The notes under the pieces are model-generated. The model did no database searches and was not told the DNA's origin. It saw nothing but the letters and a program-made list of their open reading frames with translations. From assembly GCA_027460525.1 (NCBI GenBank), contig JAPZAS010000017.1:1-64000 (forward strand): 64,000 nucleotides of DNA, given 5' to 3'. The DNA is from Candidatus Methanoperedens sp. (GTDB lineage: Archaea; Halobacteriota; Methanosarcinia; Methanosarcinales; Methanoperedenaceae). The position numbers and the translations under genes are program-made. Shown one piece after another: positions 45,967 through 55,781 of the stretch (its first letter is position 1; each line of letters opens with the position of its first letter).

Positions 45967-47091
45967 ATGAATTTACTGGTTTGTATGAAACTATCAGATA
46001 GAAGTCTGAAATACCATATCTATCCAATTTCATTATTGGATGAAGTTGATAGAATCTTAATAGTTCGGGATCAACAAGGACCCGAAATAAAGAAAGTCGA
46101 ATATTATTGTCCACCTAAATGGAGTTTAGACATGCCAGTATTTGCCTTTTTTGTTAGATTCTTATTAATGGTATATTTATCATTAAAGGAGAAACCAGCA
46201 CTTATCCACAGTTATCTTTTATTTCCTCATGGATTTTTGGCATTTATTGTCGGAAAAATAACAAGAAAAAGAGTAGCCGTATCACTAATTGCTGGCCCTT
46301 TGGAGTTGTATGTGTTAGGTAAAAGTCCGATTGAAAAATATGCATATACTAAACCCTTACCAAAATTATCCATAACCGGGAAAATAATTCTAAATATCTT
46401 ACAAAAATTTGATGCTATTGTAGTTGCCGGAACAATGACAGAAAATTATCTGTTGGATAAAGGAATTGCCACGGATAAAATTTTTCGAATACCATATGTT
46501 ATAGTTGATAGCAAATGCCGACCGATGCATAGGAATAAGGTTTATGACCTTATATATGTGGGCAGACTCGCAAAGGTGAAGCATGTTGAGATTGTACTAA
46601 AAACCGCACATAAATTGGTAAACGATTACAATTTATATAATTTGAAAATTGCAATCGTGGGTGACGGTTTTTGTTGTAAGAAGATGAAAAACTTGTGTAA
46701 AAAAATGGAATTAGTATCGAATGTAGATTTTTTAGGATATAAAAATGATATTGCATTCTATTTTAACAAGTCCAAGATGTCAATTATAACATCTGAACGA
46801 GAAACTGGTCCTCTAACAATGATCGAATCTATGTTATGTGGTGTTCCAGTAATTTCTTCTCGTTGTGGTGATTTAATTGTTGATTTCTTAAAGGATGGAT
46901 ATAATGGCTCTATAATTGATGATTATGCTGATGTTGAAGCATATGCATCTGAACTAAATAAGATCCTATCAAATCAAAAGTTATTAGATAACTATTCAAA
47001 TAATTCAATGAAAATATCGCAGAATTTAAATGCTGAGAACGTTTCAGGTGCTTGGCATACTCTATTTAGTAAAGTTATGCAGCAAGGATAA
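45967..47091 (+). CDS. Family 4 glycosyltransferase
   Basis: A GT-B enzyme. The C-terminal donor half shows LIYVGRLAKVKHVEI, AIVGDGFCCKKMKN, VDFLGYKNDIAFYFNKSKMS and TSERETGPLTMIESMLCGVPVI with the E-x7-E motif variant. ATG 45967 follows AAAGGTG; an in-frame ATG at 45928 would run into capA. Length about 374. Confidence 0.85.
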   Translation: MNLLVCMKLSDRSLKYHIYPISLLDEVDRILIVRDQQGPEIKKVEYYCPPKWSLDMPVFAFFVRFLLMVYLSLKEKPALIHSYLLFPHGFLAFIVGKITRKRVAVSLIAGPLELYVLGKSPIEKYAYTKPLPKLSITGKIILNILQKFDAIVVAGTMTENYLLDKGIATDKIFRIPYVIVDSKCRPMHRNKVYDLIYVGRLAKVKHVEIVLKTAHKLVNDYNLYNLKIAIVGDGFCCKKMKNLCKKMELVSNVDFLGYKNDIAFYFNKSKMSIITSERETGPLTMIESMLCGVPVISSRCGDLIVDFLKDGYNGSIIDDYADVEAYASELNKILSNQKLLDNYSNNSMKISQNLNAENVSGAWHTLFSKVMQQG

Positions 47092-47096
47092 AAGGG

Positions 47097-47192
47097 GTGG
47101 GTTACATTATTAAAATCTGTATGGCTGTTACAAATCCTTGTACAAATGACGCCCATGTATTATCACTTTCTTGTATATGCTCAAAAACCTGA
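47097..47192 (+). pseudogene. Remnant of a glycosyltransferase start
   Basis: A 31-codon frame from GTG 47097 contains KICMAVTNPCTNDAHVLSL, which resembles the opening 'mkI.mvvtnpf..DaRVl.eA' of many GT4 genes, and then hits a TGA. I read it as the leftover 5' end of a deleted transferase. A chance match is possible because it is so short. Confidence 0.4.
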
Positions 47193-47205
47193 ACAGGGAT
47201 TAAAA

Positions 47206-48402
47206 ATGACACTAAAGGTACTTCTATTCTCTGACTATCCCTCTCCGAACGGGATTATTAGTGGTGGAATACCAAGGGCGGTATATAATTTAGTTACTGA
47301 ACTATGCAAATTAGATCCCTCATTAGAAATTCATGTATGCACACTGACCTCAGAAGTTAAAGCGGATATAACAAAAAGAACAGTTCCAAAAGAAAATCTT
47401 TTCATCCATTATATAAGGTTTCCATTAGCAAAATATCCTATTTTCATTCCAAGTTTATTAACTCAGAGAATTGTAAAGAGAGAAATTAATAAAATTAACC
47501 CAGATATAGTACATGTCCAAGGAATAGGTAAATTTTATGCATATCCAATAATAAGACTAAAATTTAATCCAGCAATCATCACGGTACATGGAGTTATCCA
47601 TGAAGAATCAAAAACATGGAATGGCTTTTTAGGCAAGTATCGAGCAATTGCAGGACGAAGATTAGAAGATTATGTACTTAAAAATGCTAAATATTTAGTG
47701 GCTGTTAGTCCATATGTAAAAAATATTATAGAACCTGTTACTAAAGGAGATATTTCTGTAATATTCAATCCAGTTGAAGAAAAATTCTTTAATGTAAAAA
47801 AAGAAGAAATATGCCATAGAATTTTATTTGTTGGTGGAATTGAGCCAAGAAAGGGGTTGCATGTATTAATAGATGCTATCAAAATTGTTAAACAGGATAT
47901 ACCTGATGTCAGATTACATATTGTTGGCGGTATCAGAAAGAAGGATTACTTTACTAAAATCTATGAAAAAATAAAAGAGTATGATTTATCAGAAAATGTT
48001 ATTTTTAAAGGAGCGGTAGCAGAAGAAAAATTAATCAAAGAATATTCCGAAGCTGCGATATTTATACTGCCATCGAAAGAAGAATCTTTAGGTATTGTAT
48101 TATTAGAAGCTATGGCAACAGAAACGCCAATCATAGCTTCTAATATTGGAGGAATACCATACATAGTAAGAGACGGTTCAAATGGATATTTAGTGGGTTT
48201 TGGTGATTATAAAAAAATGGCAGAATATATTCTCGTTTTATTATCTGATACAAAAAAAAGAAAGGCAATGGGACTTATAGGTAAAGAGATAGCAGTACGA
48301 TATCATCCAAAGGCAATAGCCATGGAACATTTACAGCTTTATAAAAGGTTATTGACTGACTACAAATCATCAGTTTTCAACTTAATAAAACGGTCTATAT
48401 AA
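47206..48402 (+). CDS. Family 4 glycosyltransferase
   Basis: The acceptor half starts LKVLLFSDYPSPNGIISGG and has INPDIVHVQGIGKFYA. The donor half has ILFVGGIEPRKGLHVLIDAI, VIFKGAVAEEKLIKEYSEAA and LPSKEESLGIVLLEAMATET, with the E-x7-E signature. ATG 47206 is chosen at the natural family start; an ATG 60 bases upstream is in frame but lies in the remnant region. About 398 residues. Confidence 0.9.
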   Translation: MTLKVLLFSDYPSPNGIISGGIPRAVYNLVTELCKLDPSLEIHVCTLTSEVKADITKRTVPKENLFIHYIRFPLAKYPIFIPSLLTQRIVKREINKINPDIVHVQGIGKFYAYPIIRLKFNPAIITVHGVIHEESKTWNGFLGKYRAIAGRRLEDYVLKNAKYLVAVSPYVKNIIEPVTKGDISVIFNPVEEKFFNVKKEEICHRILFVGGIEPRKGLHVLIDAIKIVKQDIPDVRLHIVGGIRKKDYFTKIYEKIKEYDLSENVIFKGAVAEEKLIKEYSEAAIFILPSKEESLGIVLLEAMATETPIIASNIGGIPYIVRDGSNGYLVGFGDYKKMAEYILVLLSDTKKRKAMGLIGKEIAVRYHPKAIAMEHLQLYKRLLTDYKSSVFNLIKRSI

Positions 48403-48414
48403 TGAAAAGGAAAA

Positions 48415-50286
48415 ATGAAACTAAAAGAAAGCATTTCTAAATTAATTATAGAAAAATTAGATTTAATCCTTGCATCAGGAGGTATCCTTTTAGGGATTTT
48501 TATTATTTTTCTATCTTTAACATATAGCATACACCAGCAGGATATTGGCGGAACAATATTCATTGCCTCGTTTTTATACCTTTTATTAAGAAAGAGATTG
48601 GTTAAAGCAAGTGAAACTTTTCACTTTGGAGCAACAAGAAAAATAATATATATTAATAACATTATTTTTTTTATTGCTTTCAATTTTAGTGTATGGCTCC
48701 TGTATAGTATCCTTTATTACAGACCTGTAATTTATTTCATACTTGTTGGTATTGCTTGCGCGTCGATTGCTCTGGAAATTCTTTATGCAGACAGAAAATG
48801 GACAGGATTGGTTTTAGTTAAAATTCTGTTGATTGGAATTACTTTATATGGAGGAATTTATTATGAATTTTCTGATATTTATGGAGCTGATACTCACTTT
48901 CATAATGGTCAGACAACAATATATGTAGAGAAGGGACATATCGTTCTCGATGCTCCAACCGGCTGGCTAAACTCATATTATTATTTCCCAATGTTTCACT
49001 TACTTGCGGCCTCAACAAGCATTATTAGTTCTTTAAATGTTCATGATTCAATCTTTATATCAATAACTTTTTCATTAGTTTTTTCAGTAATTTTTGTTTT
49101 TTTAATAGGAGAAAAATTGATTAATGCAAAAGTAGGGTTACTGGCAGCCCTCATGCTTGTAGTTGGTAATTACAGAATTTTATTTGGTGCAGGCGCAATT
49201 CCAATGACTCTTGGAATCGTGTATTATACAATAATTTTGTATTTATTTGTTGTAAACACACCAAAACCGATAATTAAAAGAAGTATTGTAATTTTTCTAT
49301 CTATTATTTTAGTACTAACCCATACAATTGCAGGTTTTATAATGTCTTTAACAATAATATCACTTGTTACATGGAAATATTTACATAACTATTTAAGTAA
49401 TAATTTTATTACTAAATTTTCAATTTTCTTGAATACAGCATTAGTATCTACAGGTCTGCTTATAGGTTATTGGATGTATGCAATAGAAATACCTGGAAGA
49501 TCATCCTTGACTTTCTTTGACTATTCTGTGTCAGCCCTATACAGGGCTTTAACATATGATGCTGAATTTGCAACCGGTACCATTACTAAAATATCTCCTT
49601 ATATTTCAACCAATTATTCTGAATATTTGTTGGATAATATGGGTTACTTGATTTTTTTAGGGATGGGTTTAATTGGAACTTATGTCTGGATCAAGAATAA
49701 AAATGAAATTAAAACTCCATTGTGTCTTACAATGGTGGTTATGTTTGCATTTTTATACGGATTTTCGCTCATGGGAATGAGGACAATAATTCCAACAAGA
49801 TGGTTTGGTTTTGTTTATATTTTTCTCGCTCTTGTTTCTGCCTCCGGAATATTTAAGTTGGCAAATTTATTGAATATAAAATTTAAAACAGTCACAGTCC
49901 TGATTATTATTTTCTCGATATCATTCTTTATGGTTACTTCAACAGTTTCCAATGATGACAACCCTTTGTATAATAAAGAACATGCAACCAGACAGGGAAA
50001 TAAGGCATCAGAATTGCAGGGTGCTGTGAAAATTAAAACTATTTTTAATGGAACTTATGGTTCGATAAGTTCAATTTTGATATCTCAAGATTATAATTTC
50101 AGTAAAGAAGAGGGTAAATTGTATATACTAAATAAAGATGCTTTCAGAATCCCGATGGTTTTTGAAGAAATACAACATAGAATAGTCAAGCCATTTATCC
50201 TCACGAATGAATTTAAGATAAAATTGGAATCACAGAGTAATGAGATTTATGATAATGGCGAGGTATGGGGATATTTGATTAAATGA
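48415..50286 (+). CDS. Polytopic membrane protein, GT-C-like
   Basis: The 623 residues hold about 12-14 membrane segments with a short soluble C-terminus. After the third or fourth segment an outer loop carries GADTHFHNGQTTIY, an acidic/histidine motif at the place where GT-C glycosyltransferases have their catalytic Asp. It could transfer sugars from polyprenyl phosphate or polymerise the repeat unit (Wzy-like). Neither role can be fixed from sequence. Confidence 0.65.
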   Translation: MKLKESISKLIIEKLDLILASGGILLGIFIIFLSLTYSIHQQDIGGTIFIASFLYLLLRKRLVKASETFHFGATRKIIYINNIIFFIAFNFSVWLLYSILYYRPVIYFILVGIACASIALEILYADRKWTGLVLVKILLIGITLYGGIYYEFSDIYGADTHFHNGQTTIYVEKGHIVLDAPTGWLNSYYYFPMFHLLAASTSIISSLNVHDSIFISITFSLVFSVIFVFLIGEKLINAKVGLLAALMLVVGNYRILFGAGAIPMTLGIVYYTIILYLFVVNTPKPIIKRSIVIFLSIILVLTHTIAGFIMSLTIISLVTWKYLHNYLSNNFITKFSIFLNTALVSTGLLIGYWMYAIEIPGRSSLTFFDYSVSALYRALTYDAEFATGTITKISPYISTNYSEYLLDNMGYLIFLGMGLIGTYVWIKNKNEIKTPLCLTMVVMFAFLYGFSLMGMRTIIPTRWFGFVYIFLALVSASGIFKLANLLNIKFKTVTVLIIIFSISFFMVTSTVSNDDNPLYNKEHATRQGNKASELQGAVKIKTIFNGTYGSISSILISQDYNFSKEEGKLYILNKDAFRIPMVFEEIQHRIVKPFILTNEFKIKLESQSNEIYDNGEVWGYLIK

Positions 50287-50325
50287 ATAAAAAAGAGAAA
50301 CCATTATGAATTTATTAAAATCACC

Positions 50326-51480
50326 ATGAGGCTTATTGCACAATATAACCCGAGGTTTAATCCTATTGTAGGAGGAGGAGAAACATATATATCAAATCTT
50401 GTCGAAAGTATGAAAAACTATAATTTCGAAATAATAACAAATGCGTTGCCCGGGCATCCTCTGGAGGAGAAGTTTTCTGAAAATACTTTGATAAGACGAT
50501 TTTTACCATATGATAGAAGCTTGATTCCATTTGGCAACTCAGCATTAAGCAAATATTCTTTTCCATATAGAATAATGACTGATATTATAAGAATATATAG
50601 AAAAAACCAATTTATCGGAAATTCCAGTTATGCTATAATTCATTTTCATGGAATGGGATTTGGTGGTAATCTGCTGCGAGTGGATAAATGGATAAAAACT
50701 CTTTTTTTATCAAAATATATTGATTTTAATTGGATTAGTATTCCCAAAGTCCTTACAATACACAATTTGTTTTCTCCATTAACAGATAATGCTATTTTTG
50801 AAAAATATGAGCATTACATTATCGACCAGTTTGAAAATATAATTTGTGTGGATAAAAACATTGAAAGTTATGTTAACAATTATTTAAAATCAAAAAACCA
50901 GAACAAAAAAATATCATTTATTCCAAATTCAGTTGATTTAAATAGGTTCTCTTTTTCTAAAATAGAGCAAAGAAAAAAACTTCAGATTGGTTTTGCAGGG
51001 CGGTTTGAACGCTCACGAGGTATTGTTTTTTTGCAAAAATTAATAAAAAATCTGCCTGATTTTTGTGAACTTCACTTGACATGCAATCCTATTCAAATTC
51101 ATAATAATTCAAATATTCATTTCTATGGATCACTTCCGGAAAATAAAATTCCAATTTTCTTGAAAAATATCGACATTCTTTTTAATCCTGTGATTGCTGA
51201 AGGAATATCGAGAATTACTCTTGAAGCAATGTCCAGCGGGCGATCAGTAATTATGCTTGATAAAGGTAATAGGCACCCAATAATTCATGGCAAAACTGGC
51301 TATCTCGTAAAAGAAGATATTAATGATTTAATCAATTTACTTGAACATATAAAAGACAATAGAGATGATTTGCAAAAATTAGGCTATAATGCTAGAAAAA
51401 TAGTTGAGGATGAATTTAGTAATGAGGTTATAATACCAAAGATTGAAAAAATATACGAGGACCTACTGAATGAAAATTAG
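50326..51480 (+). CDS. Family 4 glycosyltransferase
   Basis: It opens with LIAQYNPRFNPIVGGGETYI (the glycine-rich acceptor loop) and later shows IGFAGRFERSRGIVFLQKL, IHFYGSLPENKIPIFLKNID and PVIAEGISRITLEAMSSGRS. Length 384. It overlaps the next gene by 11 bases. Confidence 0.87.
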   Translation: MRLIAQYNPRFNPIVGGGETYISNLVESMKNYNFEIITNALPGHPLEEKFSENTLIRRFLPYDRSLIPFGNSALSKYSFPYRIMTDIIRIYRKNQFIGNSSYAIIHFHGMGFGGNLLRVDKWIKTLFLSKYIDFNWISIPKVLTIHNLFSPLTDNAIFEKYEHYIIDQFENIICVDKNIESYVNNYLKSKNQNKKISFIPNSVDLNRFSFSKIEQRKKLQIGFAGRFERSRGIVFLQKLIKNLPDFCELHLTCNPIQIHNNSNIHFYGSLPENKIPIFLKNIDILFNPVIAEGISRITLEAMSSGRSVIMLDKGNRHPIIHGKTGYLVKEDINDLINLLEHIKDNRDDLQKLGYNARKIVEDEFSNEVIIPKIEKIYEDLLNEN

Positions 51481-52741
51481 TATTAAGGTGGGGGTTATCG
51501 AAGATACGCCATTGAAAAATGATGTAATCACGGAAATACTAAATCACCAAGGAATATTATTCAAAATATGTAATGAAAAAAATGTTGAGAATCATTCTTG
51601 TGTTATTTCAACCATAAATAAAGATATTAAATACAAAAATGTGATTTATATCGATGATGATTTTTTAAATGATTATTTATTTGCACTAACAGGGTCATTG
51701 AAATTAGATGAGAAAGATAGGATAGATGCATCAGTTGTAGAACATGAAATTCAATTAACTGAAAAAATAAGGAACTGTTATCATGGCCAAAATCTACCTT
51801 TTATAAGAAAATGGTTCTGGCCTGATTTTAAACAAGCATGTTGCATTATAACTCATGATATTGATGAAATTGACAGGTGTCCATCAAGAAAAAAATCAAA
51901 ATTTGAATGCATCAAATATATACTGTCACATATAATGCTCAAATCTTATGGTGATAATATCGACACATTATTGAATATTGAGGATGAAAAATCGATTAAA
52001 TCTACATTTTATCTATTCCCAAAATATTCACAAAAGAGTCATTTCTTCAACATTCTTGAAAAAATAAAACATAAGGGGCATGAAATTGGTCTCCATGGAT
52101 CACCTGAAGCCGCATTAGATGAAAAAGATTTCATTGCTGAAAAACAAGAACTTCAAGAGAAGACAGGTGAAGAAATTATAGGCCATCGGCAACATACTTT
52201 GACACGAGCATTTTTGAATCCAAAAACATTGCAGATAATTAATAATTGTAATCTAAAATATGATATTTCAATTGCATCCAATGAAAAATTCGGTTTTAAA
52301 TCAGGGATTTGTTATCCATATCATCCATTCGATATGGATAACAAATCAAAATTTAAGTTTTTAGAAATTCCTTCGCCGTATATGGACTGGACTGGCATAC
52401 ATAGAAATTTTAATGCGAAACAACATATTGAAATAATGGCGGAACTCACTAAAACTGTTGAACTGCACCATGGTTGTTTAGTATTAAGTTTTCATAATTC
52501 ATATATTAACAAAAGATTATTTCCCGAAATTTACGAAACATTTTTAAAAACATTGGATTACGTGTCGGAAAAAAATTACTGGATTGCAACAGCAAGTGAA
52601 TGTGCTGAGTGGTGGCAAAAAAGAGAGGACGTTGAAATGGAAATCTATTTTGAAAATGGAAAGATTATTGGAAATTCAAGTACAAAAATGCCCATTCGAA
52701 TAGAATATATCAATAAATATCTAGATGTTTTTGTTAAATAA
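51470..52741 (+). CDS. Polysaccharide deacetylase family protein
   Basis: The 423-residue protein has a NodB-like core: ACCIITHDIDEIDR (catalytic Asp/metal Asp), STFYLFPKYS, KGHEIGLHGSPEA (H-x3-H), IGHRQHTL and LSFHNSYIN near the end. An N-terminal region of about 120 residues precedes the core and is not recognised. It is the second deacetylase of the window. Confidence 0.8.
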   Translation: MKISIKVGVIEDTPLKNDVITEILNHQGILFKICNEKNVENHSCVISTINKDIKYKNVIYIDDDFLNDYLFALTGSLKLDEKDRIDASVVEHEIQLTEKIRNCYHGQNLPFIRKWFWPDFKQACCIITHDIDEIDRCPSRKKSKFECIKYILSHIMLKSYGDNIDTLLNIEDEKSIKSTFYLFPKYSQKSHFFNILEKIKHKGHEIGLHGSPEAALDEKDFIAEKQELQEKTGEEIIGHRQHTLTRAFLNPKTLQIINNCNLKYDISIASNEKFGFKSGICYPYHPFDMDNKSKFKFLEIPSPYMDWTGIHRNFNAKQHIEIMAELTKTVELHHGCLVLSFHNSYINKRLFPEIYETFLKTLDYVSEKNYWIATASECAEWWQKREDVEMEIYFENGKIIGNSSTKMPIRIEYINKYLDVFVK

Positions 52742-52755
52742 GGATTTGAATTAAA

Positions 52756-53787
52756 ATGATTAACGTCAGAATTGCAAATAATGATGATAAGAGGGCATGG
52801 AACAATATAGCATTGAAAGCAAAAAATAGTACTTATGCCCATACCTGGGAATGGAAGGAGGTTATCGAAAAAGGATTTGGCATTGAATCTTTATATCTTG
52901 TTGCAGAAAATAATTCAGGCGAAATTGTTGGAATATATCCAGGGTTCCTGAGGCCGTTGGAAATAAAAAATATCGAATCCATATCGAGAAAATTTAGGAT
53001 ATTTGAATCCCCATTGTATATGACCTGGGACTACGGTGGCCCATGTGTTTTACCAGATGCAGATGAAGGAATTTTAGATGATTTGATTACTCAAATGGAA
53101 AGGTTCGCAAGGCAAAAAGGAGCTGTTTCTTTAAGACTTTCTCCGTTTGAAGGAAATAATCTTAAGAAAATTTTGGTAAAAAAGGGGTATAGGATATCGG
53201 AGAGGTTGACATCTATTATCAACTTAATGATCAGCGAACAGGAACTATGGGAGGGATTAAATAAAAAGACTCGCACACCTATACGAAAAGCAAAAAATTC
53301 AGGAGTGGAAATTAGACAAGATAACACAGAATTTGCATTGAAGATTTTATTTAATGCCATGCATTCGTTATCGAAATTCAAAGGATTTGACATCCCCCAA
53401 TTTGAATTTTATAAATATGCCCTGGATGAACTGGGTGATAAAGAAATGGTTAAAATATATTTAGCCAATCACCAGGATAAACCAATCGGTGCTGCACTTG
53501 TACTTTGTTTTAAAGATATGATTGTTACGAGATATTGGGCAATTTTGCCAGAATATCGCTCATTGCAGGCAAATAATTTATTGGTTTGGGAAATACTTAT
53601 GGACGGAAAGAAAAATGGATATAAAAAATGCGATCTTGGTGGTATGCCTTCTGAAGAGAAAGATGGAATTTACATTTTTAAATCAGGCTGGAATGGTGAA
53701 ATAAGACATGTCGATTGGTTTGTGAAAAATGTAAGGTTTGCGCGCATGATAGAATTATACAGGCGCATTAAATCGGGAATAAAATGA
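52756..53787 (+). CDS. FemAB-like acyl/aminoacyl transferase
   Basis: The protein has a double-GNAT layout like the 40.7-kb gene: AHTWEWKEVIEKGFGIESLY, then NKKTRTPIRKAKNSGVEI, then a C-terminal half with PIGAALVLCFKDMIVTRYWA and YKKCDLGGMPSEEKDGIYIF. 343 residues. The shared blocks show the two are paralogues that may act on different positions. Confidence 0.82.
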   Translation: MINVRIANNDDKRAWNNIALKAKNSTYAHTWEWKEVIEKGFGIESLYLVAENNSGEIVGIYPGFLRPLEIKNIESISRKFRIFESPLYMTWDYGGPCVLPDADEGILDDLITQMERFARQKGAVSLRLSPFEGNNLKKILVKKGYRISERLTSIINLMISEQELWEGLNKKTRTPIRKAKNSGVEIRQDNTEFALKILFNAMHSLSKFKGFDIPQFEFYKYALDELGDKEMVKIYLANHQDKPIGAALVLCFKDMIVTRYWAILPEYRSLQANNLLVWEILMDGKKNGYKKCDLGGMPSEEKDGIYIFKSGWNGEIRHVDWFVKNVRFARMIELYRRIKSGIK

Positions 53788-54389
53788 CTGTTAATAAGTT
53801 TTTTGCACTAAAAATTTATAACGCTGTTATTAATACTGCAACAAGAATTTATTTAATGGCCAACATGAAAACGATGTTTATAAATCCACGCAAATATCCG
53901 GTCCCGCATGGAACAATTATAATAAGACAAATGAATACAAAAGATTTGACTGATGTTATCGATATATTCTATAACAGTTTCAATCATTTATCTGCAGAAG
54001 AACAAAATCAATATGCTGAGGAAATGAAAAAATATGTATATAAATACCCTGCAATAAATAGTGTCGCAGAATTTGAGGGGAAAATCGTGGGTTTTATTAC
54101 GTCTGTACCGAGATTACATCTTTCTAAAAAAGGCATTGAAATTCACCTTAATATAACTTGGATGGCAATAGATTCTAATTATAGAGGGTTAAAAATATCA
54201 AATGAAATGTTGGATTATTTATTATATGTGGGATCAGCGATGCGCAATATAAAAAAAATTATGACACAAACTAATGTTACCAACATTCCAGCGATAAAGG
54301 CATATGAAAAATTAGGGTTTAGTCATACAAAGATATTACCTGAATTTATAAATAAAGAAGATGGAATAAAATTAGAAAAGATAATTTAG
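53784..54389 (+). CDS. GNAT-family N-acetyltransferase
   Basis: The 201 residues contain a single GNAT domain: IIIRQMNTKDLTDVIDIFYN, KIVGFITSVPRL, ITWMAIDSNYRGLKISNEML (the acetyl-CoA pyrophosphate loop region, in degenerate form) and NIPAIKAYEKLGFSHTK. It overlaps the FemAB-like gene by four bases, so they are coupled. Confidence 0.8.
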   Translation: MTVNKFFALKIYNAVINTATRIYLMANMKTMFINPRKYPVPHGTIIIRQMNTKDLTDVIDIFYNSFNHLSAEEQNQYAEEMKKYVYKYPAINSVAEFEGKIVGFITSVPRLHLSKKGIEIHLNITWMAIDSNYRGLKISNEMLDYLLYVGSAMRNIKKIMTQTNVTNIPAIKAYEKLGFSHTKILPEFINKEDGIKLEKII

Positions 54390-54465
54390 TGGTTAGAAAA
54401 CTAGTTAAAATGTGTGTTTAGTAACTGATAATTTCGAATGCAATAAAAATATAGGTGAATTGAAA

Positions 54466-55623
54466 ATGAAAATTGTATTTGTATCCTCTCTAAAGATAAC
54501 GGATGTGGGGGGTGTACTTTCACATATGAAATCCTTAGGTGAAGGTTTGGAAAAATTAGGGCATACAGTAGATTATATTACTGCATCATCTATTCCAAGA
54601 CCGATCCTGGTATTTGGTTTATATACACCCCTTATTATTCTCAAAAAGTTCAAAACTATTAAGGTAATATATCAAGAAATATCGTTGATCTTCATGTTTT
54701 TAAATATTGTTATACTCAAACAAATTTTTAATAGATATGATCTGATTTGTATGACTGATTATACTGTATTTATTCCAAATCTTGTGATAAAAAAAATATA
54801 TAAAATTCCATTAATATCCTTTATTCACAGTTATATGAGCCATAGTATAGAAATTGTAGGAATGCAAAGAGATAGTTTAGCGGGGAGATTTTTAATCAAA
54901 GAACAACAGATTCTTTTAAAACATGCTGATTTACTAATCCCTGTTGATTCGAGGATTGAAAATAATTTAATTTCAGAATGGAAAATAAATCCAGATAAAA
55001 TTGAAAAAATGATTAATTTCGTTGATATCGAAGAATTTAAACCAAGGAAATCCAAACAATTATTTGGATTGCCCAATAAAAAAATTGTTTTATGCCCAAG
55101 GAGAGTAAATGATCCGAAAAACGGAGTTATATATGCAGTAAAATCTATGAAATATCTAAATGATGATGTTCTCTTGGTGATTACAGGCAATAAGGGTGAA
55201 GTAGTCGATAATATTAAAGAAACTATGAAAAAAGATGGACTTGAGCATAGGATATTATTCCTGCCTTTTATACCTCATGAAAATATGAAATACCTATATA
55301 ATGAAGTAGAAATTGTGATTATACCCTCTATTAATTATATGGGTCTTGAAGAGGCAACTTCAATATCTGCTCTCGAAGGAATGGCATCTGGAAATATTGT
55401 TATTGCTTCAAATATTGGTGGTTTAAAGGAGATTATCCATGATGGTATGACTGGTTTCCTAGTTCCAGAAAAAAATCCTCACAAAATTGCTGAAATAATC
55501 ACTCAATCACTTCAATCCGATACAAGTGAAATTGTAAGGAATGCACGAAAATTTGTTGTTAAATATTGCTCCAATGTAAAGAGAGCGGAAGAACTATTGA
55601 ATGTCTGTGCGAAAATAAAATGA
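54466..55623 (+). CDS. Family 4 glycosyltransferase
   Basis: The N-terminus MKIVFVSSLKITDVGG is followed by a donor half with KIVLCPRRVNDPKNGVIYAV, ILFLPFIPHENMKYLYNEVE and EEATSISALEGMASGNIVIA. ATG 54466 follows AGGTGA and is the family start. The first 34 codons have a close match on the opposite strand just downstream (55640-55781). It is the last rightward gene of the island, about 385 residues. Confidence 0.88.
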   Translation: MKIVFVSSLKITDVGGVLSHMKSLGEGLEKLGHTVDYITASSIPRPILVFGLYTPLIILKKFKTIKVIYQEISLIFMFLNIVILKQIFNRYDLICMTDYTVFIPNLVIKKIYKIPLISFIHSYMSHSIEIVGMQRDSLAGRFLIKEQQILLKHADLLIPVDSRIENNLISEWKINPDKIEKMINFVDIEEFKPRKSKQLFGLPNKKIVLCPRRVNDPKNGVIYAVKSMKYLNDDVLLVITGNKGEVVDNIKETMKKDGLEHRILFLPFIPHENMKYLYNEVEIVIIPSINYMGLEEATSISALEGMASGNIVIASNIGGLKEIIHDGMTGFLVPEKNPHKIAEIITQSLQSDTSEIVRNARKFVVKYCSNVKRAEELLNVCAKIK

Positions 55624-55639
55624 ATATTTCCCACTCAGC

Positions 55640-55781
55640 TTTTTTTTAGCTAAGAATTGTAGGGAATAAATATAAGCAACTTCATGCCTAATTCCTCGAA
55701 CCCCTTCCCAAGAGTTGTCATGTGAGAGATCACACCGCCAACATCCGATATTTTCAAAGTAGAAACGAATAGAATTTTCAA
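55640..55781 (-). pseudogene. Inverted 5' remnant of a second GT4 gene
   Basis: From a TTG at 55781, overlapping the flippase stop (TTGA), the minus strand reads MKILFVSTLKISDVGG then VISHMTTLGKGFEELG. This aligns residue by residue with the start of the 54466 enzyme. A missing base after GAATTAGG then throws it out of frame (the continuation HEVAYIYSL is in the next frame), and similarity ends near 55640, at the end of the converging gene. Confidence 0.8.
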
